This document shows, one piece after another, positions 28,695 through 38,720 of a stretch of 64,000 bases of DNA (position 1 is the first letter of the stretch; each line of letters opens with the position of its first letter). Location of the stretch: NCBI RefSeq assembly GCF_026262505.1, contig NC_067203.1, positions 24,409,411 to 24,473,410 on the forward strand, given 5' to 3'. The translations under genes and the position numbers were made by a program. Below the pieces are notes generated by a model. That model was not told where the DNA came from, searched no databases, and worked only from the letters and a program-made list of their open reading frames with translations. Source of the DNA: Trichomonas vaginalis G3. Lineage: Eukaryota; Parabasalia; Trichomonadida; Trichomonadidae.

Positions 28695-30728
28695 ATGATT
28701 AAACAACAGCAACCACAACAACTTAAGGCACAAAGCACCCAGGTCCCTCAGACCATTACATACGCCATATATGCATATAATTCAAAGACGGCAGAACAAA
28801 CGCAAAGGTTGAAATATGGAGATTTGGAGATAGTATTGAAAAATGACCATTTCGAATTCGTTTGCAAGGGTGGTGCAGTGATATCAAATATAAAAGAAAT
28901 TTTATTTATGAATTCAAAAATTAAAGGTATAACGGATGATATAACATCAATTCCACCAGAAGAACAGAGATATTACGCATTAAATGCATTTCCTAAAGTT
29001 TTGAAGATTGGAAGATTTAATTTAAATGAGGAATTCATAAAAGGTTTCCTAAATGACATAATGAAGAAAGCAGATAAGGAATGTGTTGCTGCTGCGTTAG
29101 AGAAGAAAGCGGATAAGGAATATGTTAACGAAAAAGATAATGAAATTAAAGAAAGTGTTGAATGGTATCATGAATGGACATCAAAGATTTTAAAAACTAA
29201 AGCTGATACAGGATGGGTTTCAGGATGTTTAGACCTTAAAGCGGATAAGGAATATGTTGACGCTGAATTAAAGACTAAGTTAGAGAAGAAAGCAGATAAG
29301 GAATATGTTGACGCTGAATTAAAACAATCAGAGGTCTATTTTACTCCTCCATTTTTAAATTTTATGAAATCATCAGATAAAACCTTTGATATAGATTCTT
29401 TTGAATGGATATGTTTCGATGGAGTGACCATGTATTTATTTTATACAGATGGAGTGCTTTATTATTTTAAAACAAATGATTTTAAAAACTATGAATCATT
29501 TACTCCATCTGTTTTGAATCCTGATACACGAAAGCCAATCATTAATCCAATAATTTTATATGTTGAATATAATAACGGTAAATTTATGGGAATGATAACG
29601 GTTGAAGATGATTTTTGCCCTTGTTATTCATTCGATTGTATCCAATGGTTCAAATGTAATTTAAATCAAGATGCTAAATTTAAATATCCAAATAATCCTA
29701 TTAGATGTGTTAATAATAAATGGGTACTAATTTATGAAGTCAATCAAATTTTCATTAGTGAGGATGGGATAAATTATTATATGTTTAGTATGATGTCATC
29801 AGATTTGAAAATTGATTATACAAGTAAGTGGTATTACATTAACAACATGTATTTTATCCTACAAAATGATAAAATTTATAGATCATCTTCAATATCACAA
29901 GGTCAATTTGAACAAATTTTTCAAGCTGATGGAGACATTGAAGCTTTATGTTATGGATCAAATGTTTATGTTCTCGTTTCAGGTGAAATGGTCTATTCAT
30001 ATCCTGTAAGTTATAACAGACATATTTATTTATCACAGGATTTATCAAATTGGGAATTGGTTTATTCATTCACTCCAAAATTTACTCAAAATTATAGATT
30101 TACAAATTTATTTTATATTGATGGGTATTTCATTGCTTTAGGATGTGGTGATTTAGTAAATATCAGTAGTGATGGAAGAAACTGGTCTGAAATCACAAAA
30201 TTTCAAGATGTTAGAAAAGCAATTTTCAAAAATAATACGTTAATATTGATAACAAGACCAGTTTTAAATACTCACCCAAATTCAATATTATATAATAAAT
30301 TCAATATTCATAATGGATTAAATACAATTCTTGAGATGATTTACCCCATTGGTTCTATTTATACGTCAATGAACTCAACAAATCCTTCAAAAGTTTTAGG
30401 TTTTGGTGCGTGGGAACAGATTGTAGATAAATTCTTCTATTGTGCGAACTCTTCAAAGGAAACCGGTGGTTCAAAGAAAATTACTGAAGCAAACCTTCCA
30501 CCGCACACTCATACAGGAACTACAAACACATCAGGTAATCATACACATTCATTAAGAGACCATCCATTATACAACTCAGAATATTATAACCATTCGGCAA
30601 AAAAGACTTTTCGACCAACTGAACCAGGAGGAAATCATTCACATACTTTCACAACAAATCCAACAGGCTTGGGTAAAGATTATATGCATCCATTTATGAC
30701 TGTATTCGCATGGTACCGCATTTATTGA
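28695..30728 (+). CDS. Tail-fibre-like protein of P2: coiled stalk, Asp-box region, collar-like tip, 677 aa
   Basis: The Gln-rich N-terminus is followed by a stalk with repeated KADKEYV units (about residues 130-215), a trimeric coiled-coil style seen in phage fibres. The middle (about 215-530) is beta-rich with Asp-box-like turns SEDGINYY, SQDLSNW and SSDGRNW, as in beta-propellers. The tip has YPIGSIYTS, FGAWEQI, SSKETGGSKKI, NLPPHTHTG, and MTVFAWYRIY, the signature run of tail-collar/tail-fibre tips in bacteriophages. By analogy it would bind the host surface. A shorter relative is in P3 (45450-47037). The frame is open from ATG to stop. Confidence 0.75.
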   Translation: MIKQQQPQQLKAQSTQVPQTITYAIYAYNSKTAEQTQRLKYGDLEIVLKNDHFEFVCKGGAVISNIKEILFMNSKIKGITDDITSIPPEEQRYYALNAFPKVLKIGRFNLNEEFIKGFLNDIMKKADKECVAAALEKKADKEYVNEKDNEIKESVEWYHEWTSKILKTKADTGWVSGCLDLKADKEYVDAELKTKLEKKADKEYVDAELKQSEVYFTPPFLNFMKSSDKTFDIDSFEWICFDGVTMYLFYTDGVLYYFKTNDFKNYESFTPSVLNPDTRKPIINPIILYVEYNNGKFMGMITVEDDFCPCYSFDCIQWFKCNLNQDAKFKYPNNPIRCVNNKWVLIYEVNQIFISEDGINYYMFSMMSSDLKIDYTSKWYYINNMYFILQNDKIYRSSSISQGQFEQIFQADGDIEALCYGSNVYVLVSGEMVYSYPVSYNRHIYLSQDLSNWELVYSFTPKFTQNYRFTNLFYIDGYFIALGCGDLVNISSDGRNWSEITKFQDVRKAIFKNNTLILITRPVLNTHPNSILYNKFNIHNGLNTILEMIYPIGSIYTSMNSTNPSKVLGFGAWEQIVDKFFYCANSSKETGGSKKITEANLPPHTHTGTTNTSGNHTHSLRDHPLYNSEYYNHSAKKTFRPTEPGGNHSHTFTTNPTGLGKDYMHPFMTVFAWYRIY

Positions 30729-30816
30729 ATGAACTAAATATATTTTATGTCTGTAATTAATTAGGTAATGAAGTAATGGATGAACTGCAGAAATAAATGT
30801 TTACGTTAATGTTTAC

Positions 30817-31148
30817 AGGTTATTCAATAATTAATTATTTTTGAAGAACTGAAGGTGCTACCATGTTACCATGTGCTACCAGGTCATTTAACTTCTCTGA
30901 AAAAGTGTGACAACATGACATTTTGACAACAACACAGGAGGAAGGCAGTTATGAATTATTTTTGAAGAACTGAAGGTGCTACCATGTTACCATGTTGACG
31001 ACATGACATTATGTCAACAACACAGGAGGAAGGCAGTTATGAATTATTTTTGAAGAACTGAAGGTGCTACCATGTTACCATGTGCTACCAGGTCATTTAA
31101 CTTCTCTGAAAAAGTGTGACAACATGACATTTTGACAACAACACAGGA
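30817..31148 (+). repeat. Internal inverted repeat of P2, left copy
   Basis: Three tandem units (long, short, long), each with GAAGAACTGAAGGTGCTACC, TGTTACCATG and a TGACA-rich end before ACACAGGAGGAAGGC. The reverse complement of the entire block is found at 34544-34874, and a partial unit lies at 33553-33698. TGACA/TGTCA and GGTAGCAC words recur like iterons. The pair brackets the primase-helicase and KilA-N genes. Confidence 0.9.
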
Positions 31149-31177
31149 GGAAGGCAAAAATAAATTCAAATCATACT

Positions 31178-33486
31178 TTATAAAGCTTCATTTACAGGTA
31201 TTTCATCGTCAGTAAATGATTCCTCATTATCGTTTGGTTCAATTTGTTTATATAATCCTTTCATTTCTTCTTTCAAAACATAACACCATGTTTGTTTACC
31301 GTCTATTCTTCTATGTTTCCTATCACATTTATCCTTAATACTCATTTGAAAGTTTTTGTCTTTCATGTCTGATGGTTTGCAGAATAGAGCATTTTCACAC
31401 GTCATACCTGCACACAATTCATCATAATGTGTATTTATCCATACATCTAAAGGATTTGATGATAATTCTATTAAATCTTGTTTGGCTTCAGTCATCGGTA
31501 TGATTCGTACATTAAATGATGAAAGGTCATATTGCATAAAATACGTCAGTAAATTATCATAAAATTCCTTAGTGCATGAATCCATTAAATTCTTGAAGTA
31601 ATCAAATTGACCCTTGAATTTACCATTAACCCTTAAAACTACGTATCTTCTGTCTCCAACATCAATTTTGACAGGGTAGACGTTGTTAGTTACGAAAATG
31701 AAGTTTGCAACATTCTGAGCAGTTCTTCTGGGTTGATTCTTTTCATTAATTCTAATCTCATTATCCGTAATAATTGATTTCAAAGCGTTGAAGTTTGCGA
31801 GTCTGTCTTCACCTACATTCTTGAGTTCATTAAGTACAAGAAACATTTTATTTTCAACAACTGAATTGAAATTACCCGTTAGCTCACTTATTTCAGTAAT
31901 GTTTTTACATGAATAACCGGTGAGAAGTTCAGAAATAATGTCTGTAAATCTGTTTTAACCTGTTCCCTGAAGTCCTTTCAAAATAATTGCTGTTTCATTC
32001 TTGATTCCTGGATGTTGAATCATTGATGCAATCCAGCCGAGTAGGTATTTATACACTTCATCGTTATTATCACAAATGGCTTCTTTAATAAAATCCATAA
32101 ACATCTCAATTTTTGAGTAATCTACTTTTTCGAGAACGTTGTATTTATAACCCTGAAACGTTGAGAAAACATCTGGGGAATCAGATTTAAAGCAAACACC
32201 CTTAACGGTTAATGAAGACAATTGATTTAATAGTACATCCCATGCTGTTATTGTTTTACCTTCTTCTTTAAATAATTTAATCATTTTGAGTGACTCTTTC
32301 ATGTTTGACTGAAGAACAAATGATATTTGATTCATTTTGTCGTGTATGTTGTAATCTTTCTGAATGAAGTATTTGTTTCCACAATCTACAAAACGAATTA
32401 CACATGATAAATCCTCAATTACTTCAGAACTGTTTTTATACTGATGATTTTCAGCCTTGCGTCTAATATCTGTTATCAAAAACGAGTCATCAAGTTTGAT
32501 ATCAAATGTTATTTTTGGCTTACGTAATAAAGGTAAAACATATTCATCATAATATTCCTTTTGGTATAGTTTTAGAATCTTCACTAAAACAAATGGAGAA
32601 GTCATTAAATGTGCATATCTATCACGTGCTTTTTCAAAATTACTTTTTGCATTTTCTGTTAAACTGCAGAAGTTATAAACGTTATCGTATGCTTCATTAA
32701 TTAAATGATTAGGTAACGAATTAATTGCTTGAAACAGTGTGAATAATGTTATTTCTTTTTCTAAATTCATGTTTCCACCGTCATTATGTACTTCAAAATC
32801 ACAGATGCCATCAACTATGCTCTGAGCTAGTTTATCGTCAATGTTTACATCTTTGTTTTCATTATACTCTTTATTTCTTCATTCTTCTGTTCAACTCTTA
32901 CCTTAATATTCAAATCATTTAATATATCATTCACTGTTCTGGTTAATGTTGAATCATAACTTCCACGAATGAATGAGTATGTATTGATTGGTTCTGTTGC
33001 ATTCTTGCGAACTCTTGAATCAGCCATAACTACTAAAGAACGTTTTGAATCATCCATAGAAGTCATTATGTCAATATCATAATCATTGCAGGAATAACAT
33101 TTAATCATTCTGTTCGAAACTGCATAGAAGAAATTAGTGTTGCAATAAATGTGAAGACCTCCTGATGCGGTTTTAACGATAACATCTTTATCCGAAAGTT
33201 TTGATAAAATGTCTTTTCTAACTGTTTCTTTAAGTTCATCATTGTACGATTTATTGATATCAACATCTATAATCGTTAAATTTGATATTTTATTTACTAA
33301 TAAAGCCATACCAGTTTTCCTTCCTCTTCCTCCATCGTATTTGAGGTAGTTATGTAAATCAATCTTGTTTTCACCAATTCTTTCGTTGAGGGTTTTAGTT
33401 TCTGCCACAACTAATTCCTCAACTAATGAATCAATAACTTGTTCATCAGAAATGATAAAGTTGCTGTTGTTGTTTGTTGCTGTCAT
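31178..33486 (-). pseudogene. Primase (AEP, PrimPol-type) plus SF3 helicase of P2, broken
   Basis: The first part, from ATG at 33486, has the archaeo-eukaryotic primase marks LTIIDVDIN (acidic pair) and VKTASGGLHIYC (SGGxH motif). A middle helical segment leads to ILKGLQGTG, the start of an SF3 Walker A. The last part includes FIFVTNNVYPVKIDVGDRR, the usual region after motif C in D5-type helicases (N then DRR). Such proteins prime and unwind DNA in virophages and related viruses. The copy is in about three pieces. It sits between the internal inverted repeats. Confidence 0.75.
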
Positions 33487-33552
33487 TTATATAGGAATAA
33501 AAAAATAAAGTTAGTTTTAAAATTATTTTTATTTTTGGGCTGCATCATATTT

Positions 33553-33698
33553 CCTGTGTTGTTGTCAAAATGTCATGTTGTCACACTTTTTCAGAGAAGT
33601 TAAATGACCTGGTAGCACATGGTAACATGGTAGCACCTTCAGTTCTTCAAAAATAATTCATAACTGCCTTCCTCCTGTGTTGTTGTCAAAATGTCATG
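33553..33698 (-). repeat. Extra partial unit of the P2 internal repeat
   Basis: Contains the same CCTGTGTTGTTGTCAAAATG, GGTAGCACATGGTAACATGG and CTTCAGTTCTTC strings as 34544-34874, in the same orientation. It lies between the primase and KilA-N genes. Confidence 0.85.
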
Positions 33699-33776
33699 AG
33701 GTTAGAAATGAGGTTAGATCTAACCATCTACCCTAAAAATTATTTTTGGTGAATTCAATAAAAATAAATGGTTCAT

Positions 33777-34442
33777 TTACTCACAATATTTTTGTACAAA
33801 ACAACCCCAAGCTTTTAACTTCTTTTCTGCAGCTTCTAATGCTATCTTAGCGAGTTCATATTCTCTAAATTCTCTCTTTAAATTTTCTTGTTCCCATTGG
33901 TCTAGTTCGTATGGAGAATCTCTATAACCATAACATAACTCACGTTCATGTTCTAATTGTTTTTCGCACATTTTTCCAACTTCTTCTTCAAACAAAGGTT
34001 TAGCATTCTCTACTGTATCTTCAAGTTCTTCTTCATCTAATTTCTCATGAACTTTCTTGTCTATGGAGTCCATAATATCTTTGACATAAAATGCATACTT
34101 TACAGAGCACCATTCAGCAACAAAATGAACGAGGTCAGGATGTATGTAAATACCTTTGAATTCATTTATAACACCCTTAGTAAGCTCATAAAATGCTTTT
34201 TTTGAGGTTGAGCCACTTTTGGCTCGACCGTATTCTTTCAACCAAAACTCAAGAATTTCCTGCATTTTAGCACTATTGAGAAATCTGTTTAAATGGTTTA
34301 ACTTTCCTGCTTCTCTTGCCATCTTTGTTGCATTAATGTAACCATCCTTGTCTCTACGTAAGACTTCAATACCGTTATAAGTGCCTTTTGTGAATGTTTC
34401 GCCATTAGATTTGTTAGTGAATGTTTTTGCTTCGACTGACAT
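33777..34442 (-). CDS. KilA-N domain protein of P2, 221 aa
   Basis: The KilA-N fold is marked by GTYNGIEVLRRDKDGYINAT (GYINATKM), LNRFLNSAKMQEILEF and the closing helix block GIYIHPDLVHFVAEWC then KYAFYVKDIMD. A coiled-coil/acidic C-terminus (residues ~125-221) follows. KilA-N is a DNA-binding domain common in large DNA viruses, phages and trichomonad Mavericks. ATG at 34442 is used because the longer frame runs into the repeat leader. A 38-bp stretch of the coding region (34028-34065) recurs exactly in P3 at 42565-42602. The frame is open. Confidence 0.85.
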   Translation of the reverse strand: MSVEAKTFTNKSNGETFTKGTYNGIEVLRRDKDGYINATKMAREAGKLNHLNRFLNSAKMQEILEFWLKEYGRAKSGSTSKKAFYELTKGVINEFKGIYIHPDLVHFVAEWCSVKYAFYVKDIMDSIDKKVHEKLDEEELEDTVENAKPLFEEEVGKMCEKQLEHERELCYGYRDSPYELDQWEQENLKREFREYELAKIALEAAEKKLKAWGCFVQKYCE

Positions 34443-34543
34443 TTCTGTTCTTACATACAAAATAAAAAATAAAAATAATTTTAAAACTAACTTTATTTTT
34501 GGGTCATTTACACTCATTCCGATGAAGTCATGACAAATCATTT

Positions 34544-34874
34544 CCTGTGTTGTTGTCAAAATGTCATGTTGTCACACTTTTTCAGAGAAGTTAAATGACC
34601 TGGTAGCACATGGTAACATGGTAGCACCTTCAGTTCTTCAAAAATAATTCATAACTGCCTTCCTCCTGTGTTGTTGACATAATGTCATGTCGTCAACATG
34701 GTAACATGGTAGCACCTTCAGTTCTTCAAAAATAATTCATAACTGCCTTCCTCCTGTGTTGTTGTCAAAATGTCATGTTGTCACACTTTTTCAGAGAAGT
34801 TAAATGACCTGGTAGCACATGGTAACATGGTAGCACCTTCAGTTCTTCAAAAATAATTAATTATTGAATAACCT
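34544..34874 (-). repeat. Internal inverted repeat of P2, right copy
   Basis: Mirror of 30817-31148 with the same long-short-long unit order and near identity, including the outermost AGGTTATTCAATAATTAATT. Confidence 0.9.
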
Positions 34875-34926
34875 AAAAACCATTAACGATAAAATAACTG
34901 ATAACAAATTTTTATTTTTATCATAA

Positions 34927-35091
34927 ATGAATACCCCACAAGCTCAAAATTTACCACGAATCATAACAAGGGAGGAAATGATAAAAATGATGCAAGAACA
35001 TGTTAAAAATAACAAACCACTAAAATTGAGAAAATGTGGTTATGCAGTAATGATGGAAAGAGAGATGTTGTCGAAGAGGAATAAAAATTAA
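34927..35091 (+). CDS. Small P2 protein, 54 aa
   Basis: MNTPQAQNLPRIITREEMIK starts a polar, basic protein ending EMLSKRNKN. The ATG follows the TTTTTATTTTTATCATAA leader typical of P2 genes. No domain is recognised. Confidence 0.4.
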   Translation: MNTPQAQNLPRIITREEMIKMMQEHVKNNKPLKLRKCGYAVMMEREMLSKRNKN

Positions 35092-35343
35092 ATTTGGATT
35101 GAGTTTAAAAATTCATCTTTATTAAATTCATCTCTTCCAATCAATTTATTTATTCTATTAAATTCTTTTATTTTTGCTTCACTCAGTTTAAGGATTGAAC
35201 GGTAAGTTTCTAATTTTTCGATTATTTCTTTATCGTTTTCAACCCCACCGCATTGTGGCTTCTTTTTGTAATAGCATATTTTTGATTTAATTCTGGACTC
35301 TTGGCTGCTTCATTGTCACTCATTTCTTACGAAATAAAAAAAA
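35092..35343. other. P2 spacer with a short minus-strand frame
   Basis: A minus-strand frame of 33 codons starts at about 35324 (MSDNEAAKSPELNQKYAITK) but shows no domain. The remaining sequence also has minus-strand helical-looking fragments and is probably decayed coding DNA. Confidence 0.3.
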
Positions 35344-36851
35344 TTAAATATTATTTAAATATAATGGAGTAATAAAATAAATCGGAATTTCTATTAATTT
35401 ATTGTCAACTTCAACTAATGCATTGCCGTTAATATATCTAACAAATTCAGCTATTGTGTCAAATCTTCGTCTTCTTTTTGTCATTGATTTATCAGTTTTT
35501 CCATAATCGAGATGAATCAAAACTTTATCCCCTTGTTTAAAATTCATGAGCCCCGAATTAATTTGTTCACGTTTAACATCATTTAACTTTTCCATTTGCT
35601 TTCTAATATATATTCCCATTCTTTTGAAATATCATTTTTCATTTCCACCGGTTTCATGTTTATAGTTCTATGCCATGTATTATTGTAATAATATACTAAC
35701 TGCTGTATGATGGAGTCATGATTTCCATCCCAGTATATCTGACCGTTAACCCCTAACGCATCTCTAAGAGTTCTCATTACTGCATCAACTATTTTATTAT
35801 GAAACGTATATGGAGAAGATGAAAAGTAAAAATTAATTTGTGGGAAATAATGAGCCATAGCTGCCTGAAATCCTTTATCACCATCACCCCTGATATTATC
35901 TACTCTTTCATGATCTAGTAAGTATTGTATAGCTCTTCTTGTTTCCTGTTCTGTTTTCCCTTTCACCGGAATGCAATATAAATATCTAGTGTTAATGTTA
36001 ATGGCAAATAAATAAGTAACGTTTCCTTTTGAATATTCTAAATGATCGATTTCGTATGAATATGGATATGGAGCAAATGAAGGGCGACTAAATTTTTCCT
36101 TTAACGGTTGGATTTTTGGGTCAATTGGTTTATTTAATATCTTGAAATCCTTTTTAAAATCTTTTTGCTTCTTTAATGTTTGAAATGGATATAATAAAGT
36201 GAATGATGAAGGATTAACTGAAGGAGGAGGCGGTACTGTCGTTGGAGGTTTTGGTGTTGCAAGTGGTTTAATTTTATCTGCTTTGATTTTGGAATTCAAT
36301 CCTCCCTTCATTAATTCTGGATGTATTTTATTCATTTGTTTTAAATATGCTGTATATAAAGGTTTGATATACTTTCCCGCTTCGAGTTTATGTTGAAGGA
36401 TGAATTCCAAAAGTTGATCTTCATTTAAAAGTCGGGCTGAATATGGTTTAACTAATGAATCATAAATTAAAGCTTGTGCTTCATTTATGGTCTGAAGGAC
36501 CTGGGTGTTTTGTTCCTTTAGCTTTTGTGGCTCAGGATTATATAATTTATATAATTCATCAATATCTTCTTCTGTTAATACTTTATTTTTGAAATCTTTC
36601 AATTGTTTAAGTTGTGATTTAGTTTTTCCCTTTATATATTCATTATTTTTAATTTTGTCTTTAATTTTAGAAATTATTTTATCATGATATTTCAAAATTT
36701 CATTTTTATAATATGGATAATAATATTCCATATCATCACCCGTTATATTATTATCATATTTTTGGAGATATGATTTTAATTCATAATAACTAAGAAAATT
36801 TTGATTAAATACTAAATCATCAATTAAAATTTTTAAATCTGTGTTATTCAT
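35344..36851 (-). pseudogene. Retroviral-type integrase (rve) of P2 with SH3/chromo-like tail
   Basis: The main frame starts MNNTDLKILIDDLVFNQNFL with a Lys-rich helical N-terminal part, a Pro-rich linker (TPKPPTTVPPPPSVNP), then the rve core: YEIDHLEYSKGNVTYLFAIN, RYLYCIPVKGKTEQE, NIRGDGDKGF and the closing acidic helix in NKIVDAVMRTLRDALG, followed by YYNNTWHRTINMKPVEM. The tail (FKQGDKVLIHLDYGK ... RRRRFDTIAEFV) is an SH3/chromodomain-like C-terminus. Maverick integrases insert the linear element and make 6-bp duplications, as seen at P2's ends. The copy has about one break. Confidence 0.8.
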
Positions 36852-36915
36852 TTATATAAAAATAAAATCAATGTTTTAAGGGTGCCCACCTCTTTGTCTC
36901 TTCTGTGGCATTTCA

Positions 36916-37998
36916 TTAAATAAATGGCATACAACATCCATTTTCACAACATACAGCCTTAGTGTGTGCTCCTGTTAATGCAGTCTTACCAATTGTTAAG
37001 CGAGTCATTAACCCATTTTTAAGTTGTAAATTAATATTCTGACCATCAAATATCAATTTATCATTTATTATATCCAAATAATTTTTAGGTGTTAATTGTT
37101 TATTTTGTCGTAAACTAACACCTTTCATTTTTTGTGCAATCTTTTTAAAATCACCTCCATCAATTGAACCATTGAATGATGTATAACACTTAGGACATAA
37201 AGCAACCATGTTATCACCTTGTTTCTCAATTGCTAAACCCAATAACTTCTTCTCATGTGCTTTTTCTTCAGCTTTATTCTTTAATTTAGGTTTAAATTTC
37301 TCATCAAAACAGAAGAAATCAAATGGTGCGAATTTGAAAATGTTTTTATCATAAAATTGTTTATCGGTAACAATTGCTTGAAATGCTTGAGTGTTAGGAA
37401 GACTTGGATCGCCAGCGATTGCCCAATAAGATGAATCAGTATCACCTTCAATGAAATGAAAACGATTAACATTCATGCATTTATACATAAAATCATAAAT
37501 GAAAACCAAATACCAGTATTTAGCATTATCTAAAGTGAAGAATGCCTCTTGTAAACATGTATCACATCTATAAAATCTATCTTTAAGCATCACTTGATAT
37601 GTATCTTCACCTATTTCTCTATGTTTTTAAACTTATTTGACATACATGCAACGCGTGACTTCTGTGCATTCATTATTTTAGTCTTTGCGTAATTTTGTGT
37701 ATTCATTGCATCGTAACCATATGATCCATTAAGCGAAATCTTGCAAAATAAACTTTTTCCTTTATTTCCTTCTAATTCAGCCTTTTCTTTCGTTCATAAA
37801 TTTGTTCGCAAATTCATTAAAACAAGTGTTTTTAGTAAATGTTAAAATTGATTGAATGTCATCAATGATAAAATGAAATCTGTCTATTAGATACCAAAGA
37901 TAATAAGAAGAAAATGGTTGATATTGGTTGTGTGTTGATGCTAACTGAGTTAATTTTCTCTGTTTCTGGTCAACTGGTAGATTGTTTGATTTATTCAA
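36916..37998 (-). pseudogene. Protein-primed-type DNA polymerase B remnant of P2
   Basis: Polymerase palm motifs are readable: motif B as KISLNGSYGYDAM (about 37700-37750) and motif C as IEGDTDSSYW, with a following region containing KGVSLRQNKQLTPKNYLDII as in protein-primed polymerases. Upstream sequence with PFSSYYLWYLIDRFHF also fits the palm. Only the C-terminal half of such a polymerase is recognisable next to the right terminal repeat. The copy is broken. Its presence with a primase-helicase means P2 carries parts of two replication systems. Confidence 0.75.
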
Positions 37999-38010
37999 AA
38001 ACGTAAGAAA

Positions 38011-38571
38011 AAAAAATTATTTGAAGAATTGACAACATGTAAATTGAATAAAATGTTTAAAGTTGATGGATTCAAAATTTCAAAAATAAAAGGAGTGGTT
38101 AGTTTGAAATCTATTCCTCAATCAAGAATCACCTCATTAATGAAAATAGATGATTTAACAAAAAGAATAGAAGAGATTGAAGAAAGAATGAATCAAATTA
38201 TTGATTTCATAAATTCAAATAATCATTAGTTTCTAATTTTTTTACCCGTTTATGTGGTTTTTCATTATGACTCCGTTGATTCCATTCAGGATTTAAACAA
38301 TGTTTAATTAATCGTGGAATAGCTGACATTATCTATATATAACTTCTTTTATAAGTGATGAAATATATTTCGTTATGTATGGGCTGAGTGTAAATTTCTT
38401 ACGATTCTGAAAATTTTTAAATCTTGATTTATTCAAAAACGTAAGAATAAAAACCGTAAGAATCATACATTTTTTACTTCATATGTTAAAAAAAATGATA
38501 CAAAATCGTTCAATATTGTATGAATTCTTACGTTTACAAAAAAAGTCACATAACCCTCCACATATACTACT
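38011..38571 (-). repeat. P2 right terminal inverted repeat, ~560 bp
   Basis: Reverse complement of 21961-22520 with few differences. It carries the second copy of the 40-codon frame and a shortened copy of the 116-codon gene's end (38029-38229). A short string TTATTCAAAAACGTAAG just inside it (37991-38007) repeats a motif from within the repeat itself (about 38430). Confidence 0.93.
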
Positions 38572-38577
38572 TACTTT
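38572..38577. repeat. Target site duplication of P2, right copy (TACTTT)
   Basis: Exact copy of 21955-21960 directly outside the right terminal repeat. Confidence 0.9.
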
Positions 38578-38720
38578 GGATCATAGCAATTACAGTCAAT
38601 ACTTATGCTTCTGATAGAGTGATTGTAGATTTATTTAATATCACTCTTAGTTGAAGTAGATATGGAGAACTTTCTCTCAAAAAATCACAATGGTTGGAGA
38701 GTAAAAGTGACCATTTTTTG

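Larger units (their letters stand above)
21961..38571. mobile_element. Maverick/Polinton-like element P2, both ends present, 16.6 kb
   Basis: Bounded by ~560-bp inverted repeats and a perfect 6-bp duplication. Parts, left to right: small virion-type genes, major-capsid-type gene, packaging ATPase, unrecognised virion genes, a penton-like pair, a tail-fibre-like gene, primase plus SF3 helicase, KilA-N gene, retroviral-type integrase and a protein-primed-type DNA polymerase B remnant. Several core genes are in pieces (of the order of ten breaks overall) while others (fibre, KilA-N, integrase main frame) stay open. With near-identical terminal repeats and an intact target duplication it seems a rather young insertion that decayed quickly, or one that was already broken when copied. 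Base composition is even more AT-rich than in P1 and P3. Confidence 0.9.

Noticed and set aside
28695-30728. Bacterial or phage contamination as the source of the fibre gene
   Set aside because: The gene lies well inside an element with paired terminal repeats and a target duplication in host DNA, has the same AT bias, and a relative exists in P3.
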